A DNA stretch of 64,000 bases from Cellulomonas palmilytica. GTDB lineage: Bacteria > Actinomycetota > Actinomycetes > Actinomycetales > Cellulomonadaceae. The DNA lies in assembly GCF_021590045.1 (NCBI RefSeq), contig NZ_CP062221.1, positions 62,001 to 126,000 on the forward strand. The letters run 5' to 3'. Both the position numbers and the translations under genes were made by a program. Below the pieces are notes generated by a model. It saw nothing but the letters and a program-made list of their open reading frames with translations, had not been told where the DNA came from and made no database searches. Every line of letters begins with the position of its first letter. Positions within the stretch are counted from its first letter, which is position 1. This document shows, in pieces, positions 23,379 to 32,690 of the stretch.

Positions 23379-25517
23379 ATGCGCGCCTCGCTGCCGAGAG
23401 CCGCCACGACCACCCTGCTCGCCGCCGCGATGCTCGTCGGCGCGGGCGCGGCCGCCTGGGCCGCACCGCCGGGCGCCCGGCCCGCCGCGCAGCCCGCCGG
23501 AGCCCCGGGTGACGTGCCCGCGCTCGTCGCGCCCGCCGCGGTCGACACGGGCCTGGCCGGCGACATCACGTTCTCGCGCGCGAGCGGGACGTTCACCGGC
23601 AGCGTCCAGGTCACGCTCGGCACGGGCGTCGCGGGCGCGCAGATCCGGTACACGACCAACGGCGAGGCACCGACGGCGAGCTCGCCCGTGTACTCCGCGC
23701 CGCTCACGCTGACGCGCAGCACCGAGGTCCGCGCGCAGGCGTTCGTCGGCGGCACCGCGACGGGCGAGCCCGGCTCGGCGCAGTACGTCGCGACGAGCGT
23801 GACGACGACCCACGACCTGCCCGTGCTCGTCGTCGACAACTACGGCACGGGCGCGGTCGGCGACGACTGGCGCAACGCGGCGTTCCTGTCGTTCGAGCCC
23901 ACGGGCGGCACGACGAGCCTGAGCGCGGCACCCGAGCTCGTCTCGCGCGCCGGGTACCACCTGCGCGGGCAGTCGAGCCGCATGTTCGCCAAGCTGCCGT
24001 ACCGGATCGAGCTGAGGGACAACACCGACGACGACCTCGACCTGCCGCTGCAGGGCATGCCCGCCGAGTCCGACTGGGTGCTGCGCGGCCCGTTCAGCGA
24101 CAAGTCGCTGGTGCGGGAGGCGTTCGTGCTGGACCTCGGCCGCGAGCTCGGCCTGCAGGTCCCGCGGTACAAGCTCGTCGAGGTGTACGTGAACGAGGAC
24201 TCCCAGCCCGTGAGCAGCGACGACTACCGGGGCGTCTACCTGTTGCTGGAGACCATCAAGAACCAGAAGAACCGGCTCGACCTCAAGAGCCTCAAGCCCG
24301 AGGACGTCACGCCGCCCAAGGTCGAGGGCGGGTACATCCTGAAGTTCGAGTGGCAGGCCGCCGAGGGCGTCACGCTGCCCTGCACGGGCAGCACCTCGAC
24401 GTGCTGGCGGGACCTGGAGGTGCACGATCCCGACGACCTGGTGCCCGCGCAGCGCGACTGGATCGCCGGGTACGTGCAGAAGTTCCACGACTCCCTGCGC
24501 TCGTCGCAGCCGGCCGACCCGAGCACCGGCTACCCCGCGTACATCGACGTGGACTCGTTCGTCTACCAGGTGATCGTCAACGAGCTGAGCCGCGAGATGG
24601 ACTCGTACATCCGCAGCCAGTACTTCTACAAGGACCGCGGCGGCAAGCTGGTCGCGGGGCCGTTGTGGGACTACGACCTGTCGTTCGGCGTCGGCGGGTA
24701 CTTCGGCAACGAGCAGACCAGCGGGTGGCAGTACCAGCAGACCCGCACGCCCGTGGCGAACGACTGGTTCGTGCGCCTCATGTCCGACCAGGCGTTCGCC
24801 AACCGCGTGAAGGTGCGCTGGCAGGAGCTGCGCCGCGGCGCGCTGTCGGACGCGAGCCTGCAGGCGCGCCTCGATGCGCTCACCGCGCCGCTGGGCAACG
24901 CGGCGGCGCGCAACTTCGCGAAGTACCCGAACCTGTCGACGCGCATGATCGGCCCGTTCATCACCTCGACCACCGGGACGTGGCAGGGCCAGGTGCAGGA
25001 CCTGCGCACGTGGCTGCGCAGCCGCGCGGCGTGGCTCGACACCACGGCGGCCTGGGGTGGTCCGACGACCCCGCTCCCGACCGACGAACCCACGGAGGAG
25101 CCCACGGAGGACCCGACGGACGACCCCACGGAGGACCCGACCGACGAGCCCACCGACGACCCGACGGACGACCCGACCGAGGAACCCACGGACGAGCCGA
25201 CGACGAGCCCGGCCGGTTGCACCGCGTCGGTGAACGTCCCGAGCCGGTGGCCCGGCGGGTTCCAGGGCGACGTGGTGGTGACCGCAGGGTCACGGCCGGT
25301 GAACGGCTGGACCGTGACGTTGACGTTCCCGGCGGGCTACGGCGTGAGCCAGGTGTGGAACGCGTCGACGACGACGAGCGGGCAGACCGTGACCGCGAGG
25401 AACGTCTCGTGGAACGGCTCGCTCGCGGCGGGTGGCACGGCGATGTTCGGCTTCATCGGCAGCGCACCGACGTCCGGCGGCACGGGCACCCCGACCGCCA
25501 CCTGCAGCGCGAGCTGA
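23379..25517 (+). CDS. Secreted CotH-family kinase with chitobiase-like domain and CBM2
   Basis: 712 aa. The signal peptide ends near residue 28 (GAAAWA). Residues about 65-125 are a chitobiase C-terminal-type beta-sandwich (IRYTTNGEAPTASSPVYSAP). Residues about 170-550 are CotH: YHLRGQSSRMFAKLPYRIEL, DWVLRGPFSDKSLVREAFV, and later GPLWDYDLSFG, which carries the catalytic and metal Asp. Residues 563-608 are a Thr/Pro/Asp/Glu repeat linker. Residues 613-712 are a family 2 cellulose-binding module (WPGGFQGDVVV, VNGWTVTLTF). CotH proteins are secreted or spore-coat protein kinases; a cellulose-binding form is unusual. ATG 23379 follows AAGGAGA. Confidence 0.92.
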   Translation: MRASLPRAATTTLLAAAMLVGAGAAAWAAPPGARPAAQPAGAPGDVPALVAPAAVDTGLAGDITFSRASGTFTGSVQVTLGTGVAGAQIRYTTNGEAPTASSPVYSAPLTLTRSTEVRAQAFVGGTATGEPGSAQYVATSVTTTHDLPVLVVDNYGTGAVGDDWRNAAFLSFEPTGGTTSLSAAPELVSRAGYHLRGQSSRMFAKLPYRIELRDNTDDDLDLPLQGMPAESDWVLRGPFSDKSLVREAFVLDLGRELGLQVPRYKLVEVYVNEDSQPVSSDDYRGVYLLLETIKNQKNRLDLKSLKPEDVTPPKVEGGYILKFEWQAAEGVTLPCTGSTSTCWRDLEVHDPDDLVPAQRDWIAGYVQKFHDSLRSSQPADPSTGYPAYIDVDSFVYQVIVNELSREMDSYIRSQYFYKDRGGKLVAGPLWDYDLSFGVGGYFGNEQTSGWQYQQTRTPVANDWFVRLMSDQAFANRVKVRWQELRRGALSDASLQARLDALTAPLGNAAARNFAKYPNLSTRMIGPFITSTTGTWQGQVQDLRTWLRSRAAWLDTTAAWGGPTTPLPTDEPTEEPTEDPTDDPTEDPTDEPTDDPTDDPTEEPTDEPTTSPAGCTASVNVPSRWPGGFQGDVVVTAGSRPVNGWTVTLTFPAGYGVSQVWNASTTTSGQTVTARNVSWNGSLAAGGTAMFGFIGSAPTSGGTGTPTATCSAS

Positions 25518-25540
25518 CGGACGGCCCACGCCGGCTCGCG

Positions 25541-25577
25541 GACGCGGCGGCCCGCCCTCGTGGCGGGCCGCCGCGTC
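25541..25577. terminator. Bidirectional hairpin terminator
   Basis: GACGCGGCGGCCCGCC (25541-25556) and GGCGGGCCGCCGCGTC (25562-25577) are perfect 16-bp arms with a 5-nt loop, between the convergent CotH and GNAT genes. Confidence 0.85.
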
Positions 25578-25628
25578 GTGCCGCGACCCGCGCGGCGAGT
25601 CCGCCCGGGGCACCGCCGAGGACGCCGC

Positions 25629-26615
25629 TCAGCCGAGCGGGCGGCCGAACCAGAGCGTGAGGAAGTCGCCCGCGCGGTCGGTGAACGGCAGCACCGGCCG
25701 GTACCCGGCGGACAGGTACAGCGTCACGGCCTCGGGCTGGCGGATGCCGGTGCCGAGCACGGTCGTCGCGAATCCGCGGGCACGGGCCTCGTCGTGCGCC
25801 GCCGCGAGCAGCGCGCGCGCCACGCCCGTCCCGCGCGCCTCGTCGGCGACGAACATCTTCTTGAGCTCGACGCTCCCGTCCGGGTAGCCGGGGCGCGGCG
25901 CCCGCAGCGTCAGGCAGCCCGCGGGCGTCCCGCCCACGCGTGCGAGCCACGTGGTGAGCGCGCCGACGCCCTGGCGCGCGTCGTCGGACGCGAAGCCCTG
26001 GTCGGGCTCGTCGGGGACGAGCTCCGGGTAGCGCTCGACGTTGAACGCCCACATCGCGCGCCGCAGCGCGCGGGCGTCGGGGTGGTCCCACGGCACGGTC
26101 TCGATCGTCACGTCCGCACCGGCGGTCGAGGGTCCCGACGAGACGCGCGGCGCCGGCGACAGGTCCTTGGCGAAGCACCGCGAGGACGGCTCGTCGACGT
26201 ACTCGGCGTAGTTCGGGATCGACCGGTAGCCGAGCGCCAGGTACAGCCCGATCGCGTCGGGCTGCAGCACACCGGTCTCGAGCACGAGGCGCGTGAGGCC
26301 GCGCTCGGCCGCGAGGCGCTCGAGCTCGACCATGACCCGCCGCGCGTGGCCGCGTCCACGTGCCGACGGCACGGTGTACAGCCGCTTGACCTCGCCCGCG
26401 CCGGGGCCGAGGTCCGCGGACGCGTCACGCAGCGCGACGCACGCGACCGGCTCGTCGTCGTCCCGCGCCACGACCATCGCGACGATCCCGTCGCCCGTCA
26501 TGGTGTGGCCGATGTCGTCGTCGCCGTACCGCTCGCGCAGCTCCGCCTGCTGGGCGGTGCGCAGGGCCGCGGCGTGGACGTCGTCCCAGTGGACGAGGTC
26601 GAGCGCGACCGTCAT
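25629..26615 (-). CDS. Tandem-GNAT acetyltransferase
   Basis: 328 aa holding two GNAT domains. Residues 1-150 include VKRLYTVPSARGRGHARRVM and LVLETGVLQPDAIGLYLALGY. Residues 170-328 include KMFVADEARGTGVARALL and TTVLGTGIRQPEAVTLYLSAGY. Both keep the acetyl-CoA pyrophosphate loop (RGRGHARR; RGTGVAR). ATG 26615 lies 3 nt after the purQ stop, so it is the last gene of purS-purQ-GNAT. The substrate is unknown; a purine link is only suggested by position. Confidence 0.85.
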   Translation of the reverse strand: MTVALDLVHWDDVHAAALRTAQQAELRERYGDDDIGHTMTGDGIVAMVVARDDDEPVACVALRDASADLGPGAGEVKRLYTVPSARGRGHARRVMVELERLAAERGLTRLVLETGVLQPDAIGLYLALGYRSIPNYAEYVDEPSSRCFAKDLSPAPRVSSGPSTAGADVTIETVPWDHPDARALRRAMWAFNVERYPELVPDEPDQGFASDDARQGVGALTTWLARVGGTPAGCLTLRAPRPGYPDGSVELKKMFVADEARGTGVARALLAAAHDEARARGFATTVLGTGIRQPEAVTLYLSAGYRPVLPFTDRAGDFLTLWFGRPLG

Positions 26616-26618
26616 GCG

Positions 26619-27314
26619 TCAGCCGACGAGCGAGTGCAGGACCGAGGTGAAGAACCGCAGGCCGTCGGTGCCGCTGCGCGGGCCCTTCGCGCCGTCGGGG
26701 CCGAAGCCCGGCTCGACGGCGTGCTCGGGGTGCGGCATGAGGCCGACGACGTTGCCGCGCGCGTTGCTGATGCCCGCGATCCCGCGGCGCGAGCCGTTGG
26801 GGTTGTGGTCCTGGTAGCGGAACACGACCCGACCCTCGCCCTCGAGCTCGTCGAGCGTGCGCTCGTCGGCGACGTACTGGCCGTCCTGGTTCTTCAGCGG
26901 GATCGTGATCCGCTCGCCGGGCGTGTAGTCCCGCGTCCAGGCGGTGTCGACGTTCTCGACCGACAGCACCTGCTCGCGGCACACGAAGTGCAGGTGGTCG
27001 TTCTTGATCATCGAGCCCGGCAGCAGGTGCGCCTCGGTGAGCACCTGGAAGCCGTTGCAGATGCCGAGCACCGGCAGGCCGCCGTGCGCGGCGTCGACGA
27101 TCTCGGTCATGACCGGCGCGAACCGGCTGATCGCGCCCGCGCGCAGGTAGTCGCCGTAGGAGAACCCGCCGGGCAGGACGACCGCGTCCACGCCGTGCAG
27201 GTCCGCGTCCGCGTGCCACAGCGCGACAGGCTCGGCGCCCGCGAGGCGCACCGCGCGCGCGGCGTCGCGGTCGTCGAGCGTCCCCGGGAAGGTGACGACG
27301 CCGATGCGGGTCAC
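26619..27314 (-). CDS. purQ: Phosphoribosylformylglycinamidine synthase subunit PurQ
   Basis: 231 aa class I glutamine amidotransferase that supplies ammonia to PurL. The nucleophile is Cys86 in [10 protein letters not shown], and the catalytic His/Glu are in [10 protein letters not shown] near the C-terminus. The N-terminus reads [12 protein letters not shown], with GTG as start at 27314 overlapping the purS stop by 4 bp. Located between purS and the tandem GNAT gene. Confidence 0.97.
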   Translation of the reverse strand: MTRIGVVTFPGTLDDRDAARAVRLAGAEPVALWHADADLHGVDAVVLPGGFSYGDYLRAGAISRFAPVMTEIVDAAHGGLPVLGICNGFQVLTEAHLLPGSMIKNDHLHFVCREQVLSVENVDTAWTRDYTPGERITIPLKNQDGQYVADERTLDELEGEGRVVFRYQDHNPNGSRRGIAGISNARGNVVGLMPHPEHAVEPGFGPDGAKGPRSGTDGLRFFTSVLHSLVG

Positions 27315-27571
27315 GCCGGGACCTGCTCGTCCGCGTAGACCGCGACGACGTCCTCGATCACGGGGTTCGACAGGACCTGCTCGCCCGCCTCACGGGCCGC
27401 GGCGAGCACCTCGTCGGTGACGTCGCCGTCGACCTCGAGCTCGAACCGCTTGCCCTGCCGCACGCTCGCGAACTGACCGAACCCGAGACGGCTCAGCGCG
27501 GCGGCGACGGCCTTGCCCTGCGGGTCGAGGATCTCCGGCTTCGGCATGACGTCGACGACAACTCGTCCCAC
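27311..27571 (-). CDS. purS: Phosphoribosylformylglycinamidine synthase subunit PurS
   Basis: 86 aa, the normal PurS size. [19 protein letters not shown] at the N-terminus and [10 protein letters not shown] are typical. PurS dimers bridge PurQ and PurL and help channel ammonia. GTG 27571 has AGGAG 8 nt upstream, and upstream in-frame residues lack family similarity. A possible -10, TAGACT, is at 27618-27613. Confidence 0.95.
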   Translation of the reverse strand: MGRVVVDVMPKPEILDPQGKAVAAALSRLGFGQFASVRQGKRFELEVDGDVTDEVLAAAREAGEQVLSNPVIEDVVAVYADEQVPA

Positions 27572-27677
27572 AGGTCTGCTCCTGGTTGCGCGGTGGCGGG
27601 GGGTTCGTCGCGAGTCTACCGACCCGCACCGCACGCCCCGCCCGCCGCCCGCCGGTCGGACAGGCGCCCCGGGCGGG

Positions 27678-28778
27678 TCAGCGGTCGGCCTCGCGGAGCA
27701 CCGGTCCGGCCGTCGTCCCGCGCACGGGCGCGGCCCGCGGCGTGTCGAGAGCGGGCACCCGACCTCGCAGCAGCGCCACGACGTCGACGAGCGCGACCTC
27801 GTCGGCGGGCCCGCGCAGGACGACGAGCAGCGCGACGAGCGGCGGGAGCACGACGAGCCCGCCGCCCACGACCGCGTACGACAGCACCGGCGCGTACGAG
27901 ACCTCGAACGACAGGAGGAACACGGTCAGGGCGACCGCCAGCAGCGCCACGAGCCCGCTGCGCAGGTGGTCCCGCACGACGAGGCGGTGCGGCTGGTCGT
28001 GCGGCGCGTCGAGTCGGGGTCGCACGCGGCGCACGGCGCGCACGGCGGCGAGCGTCCCGACGAGCAGGCCGCACACGACGACGGCAGCCGCCACCGGACC
28101 GAACCCGCCCGGCGGGACCGCGGTCGTCTCGACGCACACCTGCCCGCACGACACCACTTCGAGGTGCCCGGGCGCCGCGAGCACGACGCCCACGGCGGCG
28201 AGGGTCCCGGCGAGGACGCCGGCGGCCACCCACCGCAGCGCGGTCCGCGCCGCGAACCGGCGACGCGGGGCCCAGTCCCACCCGAGGTCCCAGGGCGTGG
28301 GGGCCTCGCCGGGCTGGGCCACGAGGTGCTTGGCCCGCCACCGGTTCAGGTGAACGGCGCGACGTAGCAGGACGACCGGGAGCAGTGCCAGCACGTACGC
28401 GAGGAACGAGCCGGTCCTCGTCAGCGCCGCCACCGCCAGGAACGGCCACGCCGACCACAGCCACTCGCCGAGCGCGCCCGACACGGTGCTCCGCTCGTCG
28501 TGCGCCCAGCCGCGGTGGTGCACGGGGATCCGGGTGTCGAGCAGCCGGTACGCGGCGCGGGTCCGCAACGGGGGTCCGGTGCGCACGCGCGTGGCGAGCC
28601 CGCCGCGGACGAGCCCGAACCCCTCGCGGACGCCGACGCGCTGCGGGTCGCTCCCGCCGATCTCGGCGATGTCGGCGAGCAGGTCGGCCACCTCACGCGC
28701 CCGCGCCGCACGCCACCGGGGCGGGTAGGCGGCGAGGCACCAGCGCAGCGGGAGCCCTCCGGGTCCGCGGCGCGCCAT
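27678..28778 (-). CDS. Membrane protein with HAAS-like N-terminus, partner of PadR
   Basis: 366 aa. The N-terminal 60 residues (LRWCLAAYPPRWRAARAREV, LLADIAE) resemble the cytoplasmic HAAS/permease-prefix segment found next to PadR regulators. About eight membrane helices follow. ATG 28778 overlaps the PadR stop by 1 nt (TGATG), so the two are translationally coupled. Proteins of this kind often control or respond to envelope stress. The function is not known. Confidence 0.75.
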   Translation of the reverse strand: MARRGPGGLPLRWCLAAYPPRWRAARAREVADLLADIAEIGGSDPQRVGVREGFGLVRGGLATRVRTGPPLRTRAAYRLLDTRIPVHHRGWAHDERSTVSGALGEWLWSAWPFLAVAALTRTGSFLAYVLALLPVVLLRRAVHLNRWRAKHLVAQPGEAPTPWDLGWDWAPRRRFAARTALRWVAAGVLAGTLAAVGVVLAAPGHLEVVSCGQVCVETTAVPPGGFGPVAAAVVVCGLLVGTLAAVRAVRRVRPRLDAPHDQPHRLVVRDHLRSGLVALLAVALTVFLLSFEVSYAPVLSYAVVGGGLVVLPPLVALLVVLRGPADEVALVDVVALLRGRVPALDTPRAAPVRGTTAGPVLREADR

Positions 28779-29122
28779 CACGCACGGCCCAGCGCGGGCC
28801 GCGCAGGCCGCACGGAGAGGATGCGCCGCGCGCGTGACGCGAGCTCGCGCAGCCGGTCGGTCTCGGCGGTGACCTCGGCGAGGCCCTCGTCGGTCAGCCG
28901 GTAGTAGCGCCGCAGGCGCCCGTCGACGACGACCTCGTCGGACATCTGCGCCCAGCCGCGCTCGACGAGCCGGTCGAGCACGCCGTACAGCGTCCCGGCC
29001 CCGAGCGCGACGCGCCCGCCCGACAGCGCCTTCACCTCGCGTACCACGCCGTAGCCGTGGCGCGGCTCGTCCGCGAGCGCGAGCATCACGAGGTACGTCT
29101 GCTCACTCATCCCCTTGGCCAT
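28778..29122 (-). CDS. PadR family transcriptional regulator
   Basis: 114 aa winged-helix regulator: TYLVMLALADEPRHGYGVVREV, GAGTLYGVLDRLVERGW, and YYRLTDEGLAEV are PadR signatures. ATG 29122 (MAKGMSEQ) fits a nearly leaderless transcript; a second ATG at 29110 is possible but AAGGGG abuts it. It is first in a two-gene operon with the HAAS-like membrane protein. It probably binds the palindrome at its own promoter. Confidence 0.9.
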   Translation of the reverse strand: MAKGMSEQTYLVMLALADEPRHGYGVVREVKALSGGRVALGAGTLYGVLDRLVERGWAQMSDEVVVDGRLRRYYRLTDEGLAEVTAETDRLRELASRARRILSVRPARPALGRA

Positions 29123-29160
29123 ATCCGATATATATCGCTGAACGACATATGCGCACAAGG
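29123..29160 (-). promoter_or_regulatory. padR promoter with overlapping palindromic operator
   Basis: On the minus strand TTGTGC, a 17-nt spacer and ATATAT form a promoter whose -10 lies inside CGATATATATCG (about 29127-29138), a perfect 12-bp palindrome. The transcription start would fall at or next to ATG 29122, i.e. leaderless. This AT-rich island stands out in the GC-rich background. Confidence 0.6.
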
Positions 29161-29172
29161 GGTTCGAGCAGG

Positions 29173-30096
29173 TCAGTCGTGCCCGCGGACCTCGTGCGCC
29201 TCGTGCGCGACCCGCACCGTCAGCGCCCCGGGACGCACGCGCGCCTCGACCTCGCGGAACTCCCCGACCGGGTCGCCGTCCAGCTGCGCGGCCACCGGCC
29301 GGCTCACCCGCACGCGCACCGCGGGCGCCTGCTGCCGGTCGAGGTGCCGGTGCCCCGGCCCCGAGCGCACCACGGTCACGAGCGTGCGCACCCAGCCGAC
29401 GAGCCCGCGCGGCGCGACCACCGCGACGTCGAGCAGCCCGTCGTCGAGCTGCGCGTCCGGCATGAGCTCGAGCCCGCCCTGCAGGCGACCGCTGTTGCCG
29501 ATCACCACGGCCTTCGCCGAGCGCCGCACCGGCGTGGCGCCGGCCACCTGGACGTGCGCCGTGAAGCCGCGCCCGACCGCCGCCCGCAGCCCGCCCAGCA
29601 GGTACGCGGGCCACCCGACGGCGGCCTTGAGCCGTTCATCGGTGCGCGCCATCGTCTCGGCGTCCAGGCCGACGCCGGCCATCACGAGGAACACGTGCTC
29701 GCGCGCGTCGCCGTCGAACCGCATGACGCCCACGTCCACCCGCTCGTCGCGCCCGTCGAGCACCACGCGCATGGCGTCGCCCACGTCGTCCGCCGTCAGG
29801 CTCAGCGCACGCGCCAGCAGGTTGCCCGTGCCACCCGGCAGGAGCCCGAGCGGGACGTCGCCGCCCGCGAGCACCTCCGCCACCGCGCGGACCGTGCCGT
29901 CGCCGCCGAACGCGCACACCAGGTCCGCGCCCTGCTCGAGCGCCGCGCGCGTCTGACCGACCCCCGGGTCCTCCGGGGTGGTCTCGAGCCACAGCGGCCG
30001 CTCCAGCCCGGCCTGCTCGCAGACCTCGTCGAGCAGGGGTCGCGCGTCGACGACCTCCGGCTTCGACGGGTTCGCCACGATCGCCACGCGCGTCAT
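29173..30096 (-). CDS. Diacylglycerol kinase family lipid kinase
   Basis: 307 aa with the DAGK/NAD-kinase-like ATP site: AFGGDGTVR (GGDGT at about 64-68) and LGLLPGGTGNLLARAL. It should phosphorylate diacylglycerol or a related lipid at the membrane. ATG 30096 overlaps the preceding PAP2 gene by 4 bp. It is grouped with two PAP2 phosphatases of opposite activity, forming a lipid phosphorylation/dephosphorylation operon. Confidence 0.9.
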   Translation of the reverse strand: MTRVAIVANPSKPEVVDARPLLDEVCEQAGLERPLWLETTPEDPGVGQTRAALEQGADLVCAFGGDGTVRAVAEVLAGGDVPLGLLPGGTGNLLARALSLTADDVGDAMRVVLDGRDERVDVGVMRFDGDAREHVFLVMAGVGLDAETMARTDERLKAAVGWPAYLLGGLRAAVGRGFTAHVQVAGATPVRRSAKAVVIGNSGRLQGGLELMPDAQLDDGLLDVAVVAPRGLVGWVRTLVTVVRSGPGHRHLDRQQAPAVRVRVSRPVAAQLDGDPVGEFREVEARVRPGALTVRVAHEAHEVRGHD

Positions 30097-30845
30097 CGTC
30101 GTGCTCCCGTCGTCGTGCTGCCGTCGGCGTCCACCGCGTGCGCGTCGTCAGCTGCCTTCGACCGCGGCGTGCTCAGCCAGCCCCACCCCAGCACCGCGCA
30201 CAGGAGCCCGTTGACGCACCCGACGAGCACGTCGCTCGGGTGGTGCATCCCCCGGTACAGGCGCGAGGTCATGACGAGCACCGGGACCAGGAGCAGCACG
30301 ACCGTCAGCACGACCCGCAGCCACGTGCGCCGGATGCGCTGCGCCATGAGCGCGAGCGTCACGTACAGCGCGGTCGACGCACCCGAGTGGCCGCTCGGGA
30401 AGCTCGACGTGGGCGGCGCCTCGTCGAGCTGCTCCACGTCCGGTCGACTGCGCCCGACGAGCGCGGACGACCCGAGGAACACCATCACCTGCGCGCTGAG
30501 CGCGACCGCGGGGACCACCGCGTACCACCAGCGACGCGTGCGCCACCAGACGGCGGCGACGACGAGCACGCACACCGCGATGATCCACTGGGTGTTGCCG
30601 ACGTGGGACGCGAACGCGGACAGCGCGTCGAGCGTCGCGGTGCGCTGCTCGACGAACCACCGGCTGACCGGGTCCTCGCGCTCGGCGACCCAGCGCAGCG
30701 GGCCGTCGAGCAGCATCCCGAGCCCGACGACCACGGCGCCCCAGACGACTGCGGGCAGCAGCACGCGCACCGCCAGGTCACGCGCGGCCCGCCGCGGCTC
30801 GGGTCGGGTCGCGACGTCCGGGTCCCAGCGGTGCAGGTCGAGCAT
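30093..30845 (-). CDS. PAP2-family lipid phosphatase
   Basis: 250 aa, about six membrane helices. The three phosphatase motifs are present: GRSRPD (after a Lys/Arg-rich region), PSGHSG with the base His, and SRLYRGMHHPSDVL with the nucleophilic His. It may dephosphorylate phosphatidate or undecaprenyl pyrophosphate. ATG 30845 overlaps the upstream PAP2 stop by 1 nt. Confidence 0.9.
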   Translation of the reverse strand: MLDLHRWDPDVATRPEPRRAARDLAVRVLLPAVVWGAVVVGLGMLLDGPLRWVAEREDPVSRWFVEQRTATLDALSAFASHVGNTQWIIAVCVLVVAAVWWRTRRWWYAVVPAVALSAQVMVFLGSSALVGRSRPDVEQLDEAPPTSSFPSGHSGASTALYVTLALMAQRIRRTWLRVVLTVVLLLVPVLVMTSRLYRGMHHPSDVLVGCVNGLLCAVLGWGWLSTPRSKAADDAHAVDADGSTTTGARR

Positions 30846-31585
30846 CAGGCCGCGCCCCTCTCGTCGTCGTGCCGGTACCAGTGCCGGAAGCCGAGGTACG
30901 ACGCGAGGGCGAACCCCACGCCGAGCAGCATCCCCGCGACCACGTCGCTCGGGTAGTGGACGCCCAGCATGACCCGGTCCGCGGCGGTCGCCACGGTGAG
31001 CAGCGCGGCGCCGGTCACGGCCGCGACCCGCAGCCCCCGCGAGCGCAGCGAGGGCCACACCAGCAGGACGAGGACCGTGGTCATCAGCGCGGTGTTCGTC
31101 GCGTGACCGGACGGGAACGAGTACCCGTGCGCGACCTCGACGGGCTCGTCGAGCACGGGCCGGGCACGCTGCACGAGCTCCTTGAGCACGTTCGACAGGG
31201 CCCAGCCCGCGAGGACGGTCACGGCCGCCCACACCGCACGCGCGGTGTCCCGCGTGCGCCACCAGTACCAGCCGCACAGCGCCAGCACCGGGATGACGAG
31301 GTTGCGCGCGAGGAAGACCGTCTGCCAGACGACGAGCGCGCGCAGCAGCCCCGGCTCTCCCCCCGACAGCCGCGTACCGGCGTTCACGGCGGCCTCGTCG
31401 AGCCGCACGAGCGGGGACCACTCGCCGCGCACGAGCAGAGCGACGGCCACGACGAGCACGCCCGTCCCGACGCCGGTCAGCACCGCGAGCCCGAGGCTTC
31501 GAGCGCCGCGCACGGCGCGCTCGGGCTCGGCCGGGCGTGAGCTCGGTCGGGGGCGGCGCAGGAGCTGGCGGGTCACGCGGCACAC
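30845..31585 (-). CDS. PAP2-family lipid phosphatase
   Basis: 246 aa from GTG 31585 (GTG 31576 is an alternative; neither has a good Shine-Dalgarno). The motifs are KELVQRARPV (KX6RP type), PSGHATN and ADRVMLGVHYPSDVV. About six membrane helices. First gene of PAP2-PAP2-lipid kinase. The two PAP2 proteins are only moderately alike, so different substrates are likely. Confidence 0.88.
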   Translation of the reverse strand: MCRVTRQLLRRPRPSSRPAEPERAVRGARSLGLAVLTGVGTGVLVVAVALLVRGEWSPLVRLDEAAVNAGTRLSGGEPGLLRALVVWQTVFLARNLVIPVLALCGWYWWRTRDTARAVWAAVTVLAGWALSNVLKELVQRARPVLDEPVEVAHGYSFPSGHATNTALMTTVLVLLVWPSLRSRGLRVAAVTGAALLTVATAADRVMLGVHYPSDVVAGMLLGVGFALASYLGFRHWYRHDDERGAA

Positions 31586-31670
31586 CGTGCCACACGCCGG
31601 GCGAACCGGCCTGTCGAGCGGCGTCCGGCACCCGTGCGGGGGACCTCGCGGCCCGGCTCGCGCGGCGGGC

Positions 31671-32615
31671 TCAGAGCGCGAGCGGCACTCCCGTGAGGCG
31701 CTCGTACGCCTCGAGGTAGCGCGCCCGCGTGCGCTCGACCACGTCGGCCGGCAGCGGCGGGGGCGGTGCGTCCGACGCGCGCTCCCACCCCGACGACGCC
31801 GACGTCAGCCAGTCGCGCACGAACTGCTTGTCGAAGCTCGGCTGCGGGTGCCCGGGCTGCCACTGGTCGGCGGGCCAGAACCGCGACGAGTCCGGTGTGA
31901 GCACCTCGTCGCCGAGCGTGATCGCGCCCGTGGCGGGGTCGGTGCCGAACTCGAGCTTGGTGTCCGCGAGCAGCACGCCGCGCTCGCGCGCGATCGCCTC
32001 GGCCCGCGAGTAGACCGCGAGCGTGAGGTCGCGCAGCGCGGCGGCGTTCTCGTCGCCGACCGTCGCGGCGACCACCGAGAACGGCACGTTCTCGTCGTGG
32101 TCGCCCAGCTCGGCCTTGGTGGCGGGCGTGAAGACGGGCTCGGGCAGACGCGAGCCGTCGACGAGGCCCGCGGGCAGCGGGATGCCGGTGACCTCGCCCG
32201 ACGCGCGGTACTCCGCGAGCCCCGAGCCGGTGAGGTAGCCGCGCACGACGCACTCGACCGGGAACATCTGCAGGCGCCGGCAGATCATCGCGCGGCCCGC
32301 GACCGCGGCGGGCACGTCGGTCGACACCACGTGGCTCGGCACCAGGTCGGCGAGCTGCTCGAACCACCACAGCGACAGCTGCGTGAGCACCACGCCCTTG
32401 TCGGGGATGCCCGGGGAGAGCACGTGGTCGTACGCCGAGACGCGATCGCTCGCGACGACGAGCACCACGTCGCCGTGCTCCTCCCGCACGGCCCGGCCCT
32501 GCGCGCTCTCGTCGGGGACGTACAGGTCCCGGACCTTGCCCGAGTACGTGTGCGTCCACCCGGGGAGGGCGGCGGTGGTCGTCGCGGCGGGGGCGTCCGT
32601 GGCGTCGTGGGTCAC
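31671..32615 (-). CDS. purC: SAICAR synthase
   Basis: 314 aa. GWTHTYSGKVRDLYVPD near the N-terminus, VVASDRVSAYDHVLSPGIPDKG, and TKLEFGTDPATG (ATP/Mg site) identify PurC. It joins aspartate to CAIR in purine synthesis. ATG 32615. Lies 75 nt downstream of purD and probably shares its transcript. Confidence 0.97.
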   Translation of the reverse strand: MTHDATDAPAATTTAALPGWTHTYSGKVRDLYVPDESAQGRAVREEHGDVVLVVASDRVSAYDHVLSPGIPDKGVVLTQLSLWWFEQLADLVPSHVVSTDVPAAVAGRAMICRRLQMFPVECVVRGYLTGSGLAEYRASGEVTGIPLPAGLVDGSRLPEPVFTPATKAELGDHDENVPFSVVAATVGDENAAALRDLTLAVYSRAEAIARERGVLLADTKLEFGTDPATGAITLGDEVLTPDSSRFWPADQWQPGHPQPSFDKQFVRDWLTSASSGWERASDAPPPPLPADVVERTRARYLEAYERLTGVPLAL

Positions 32616-32690
32616 CGGGACAGTCTGGCCGCTCGCAGCCGCGAGGTCACATCGGGGCCAGCAGGTGGGCGGGGCCCGACGAGCGGCGCG

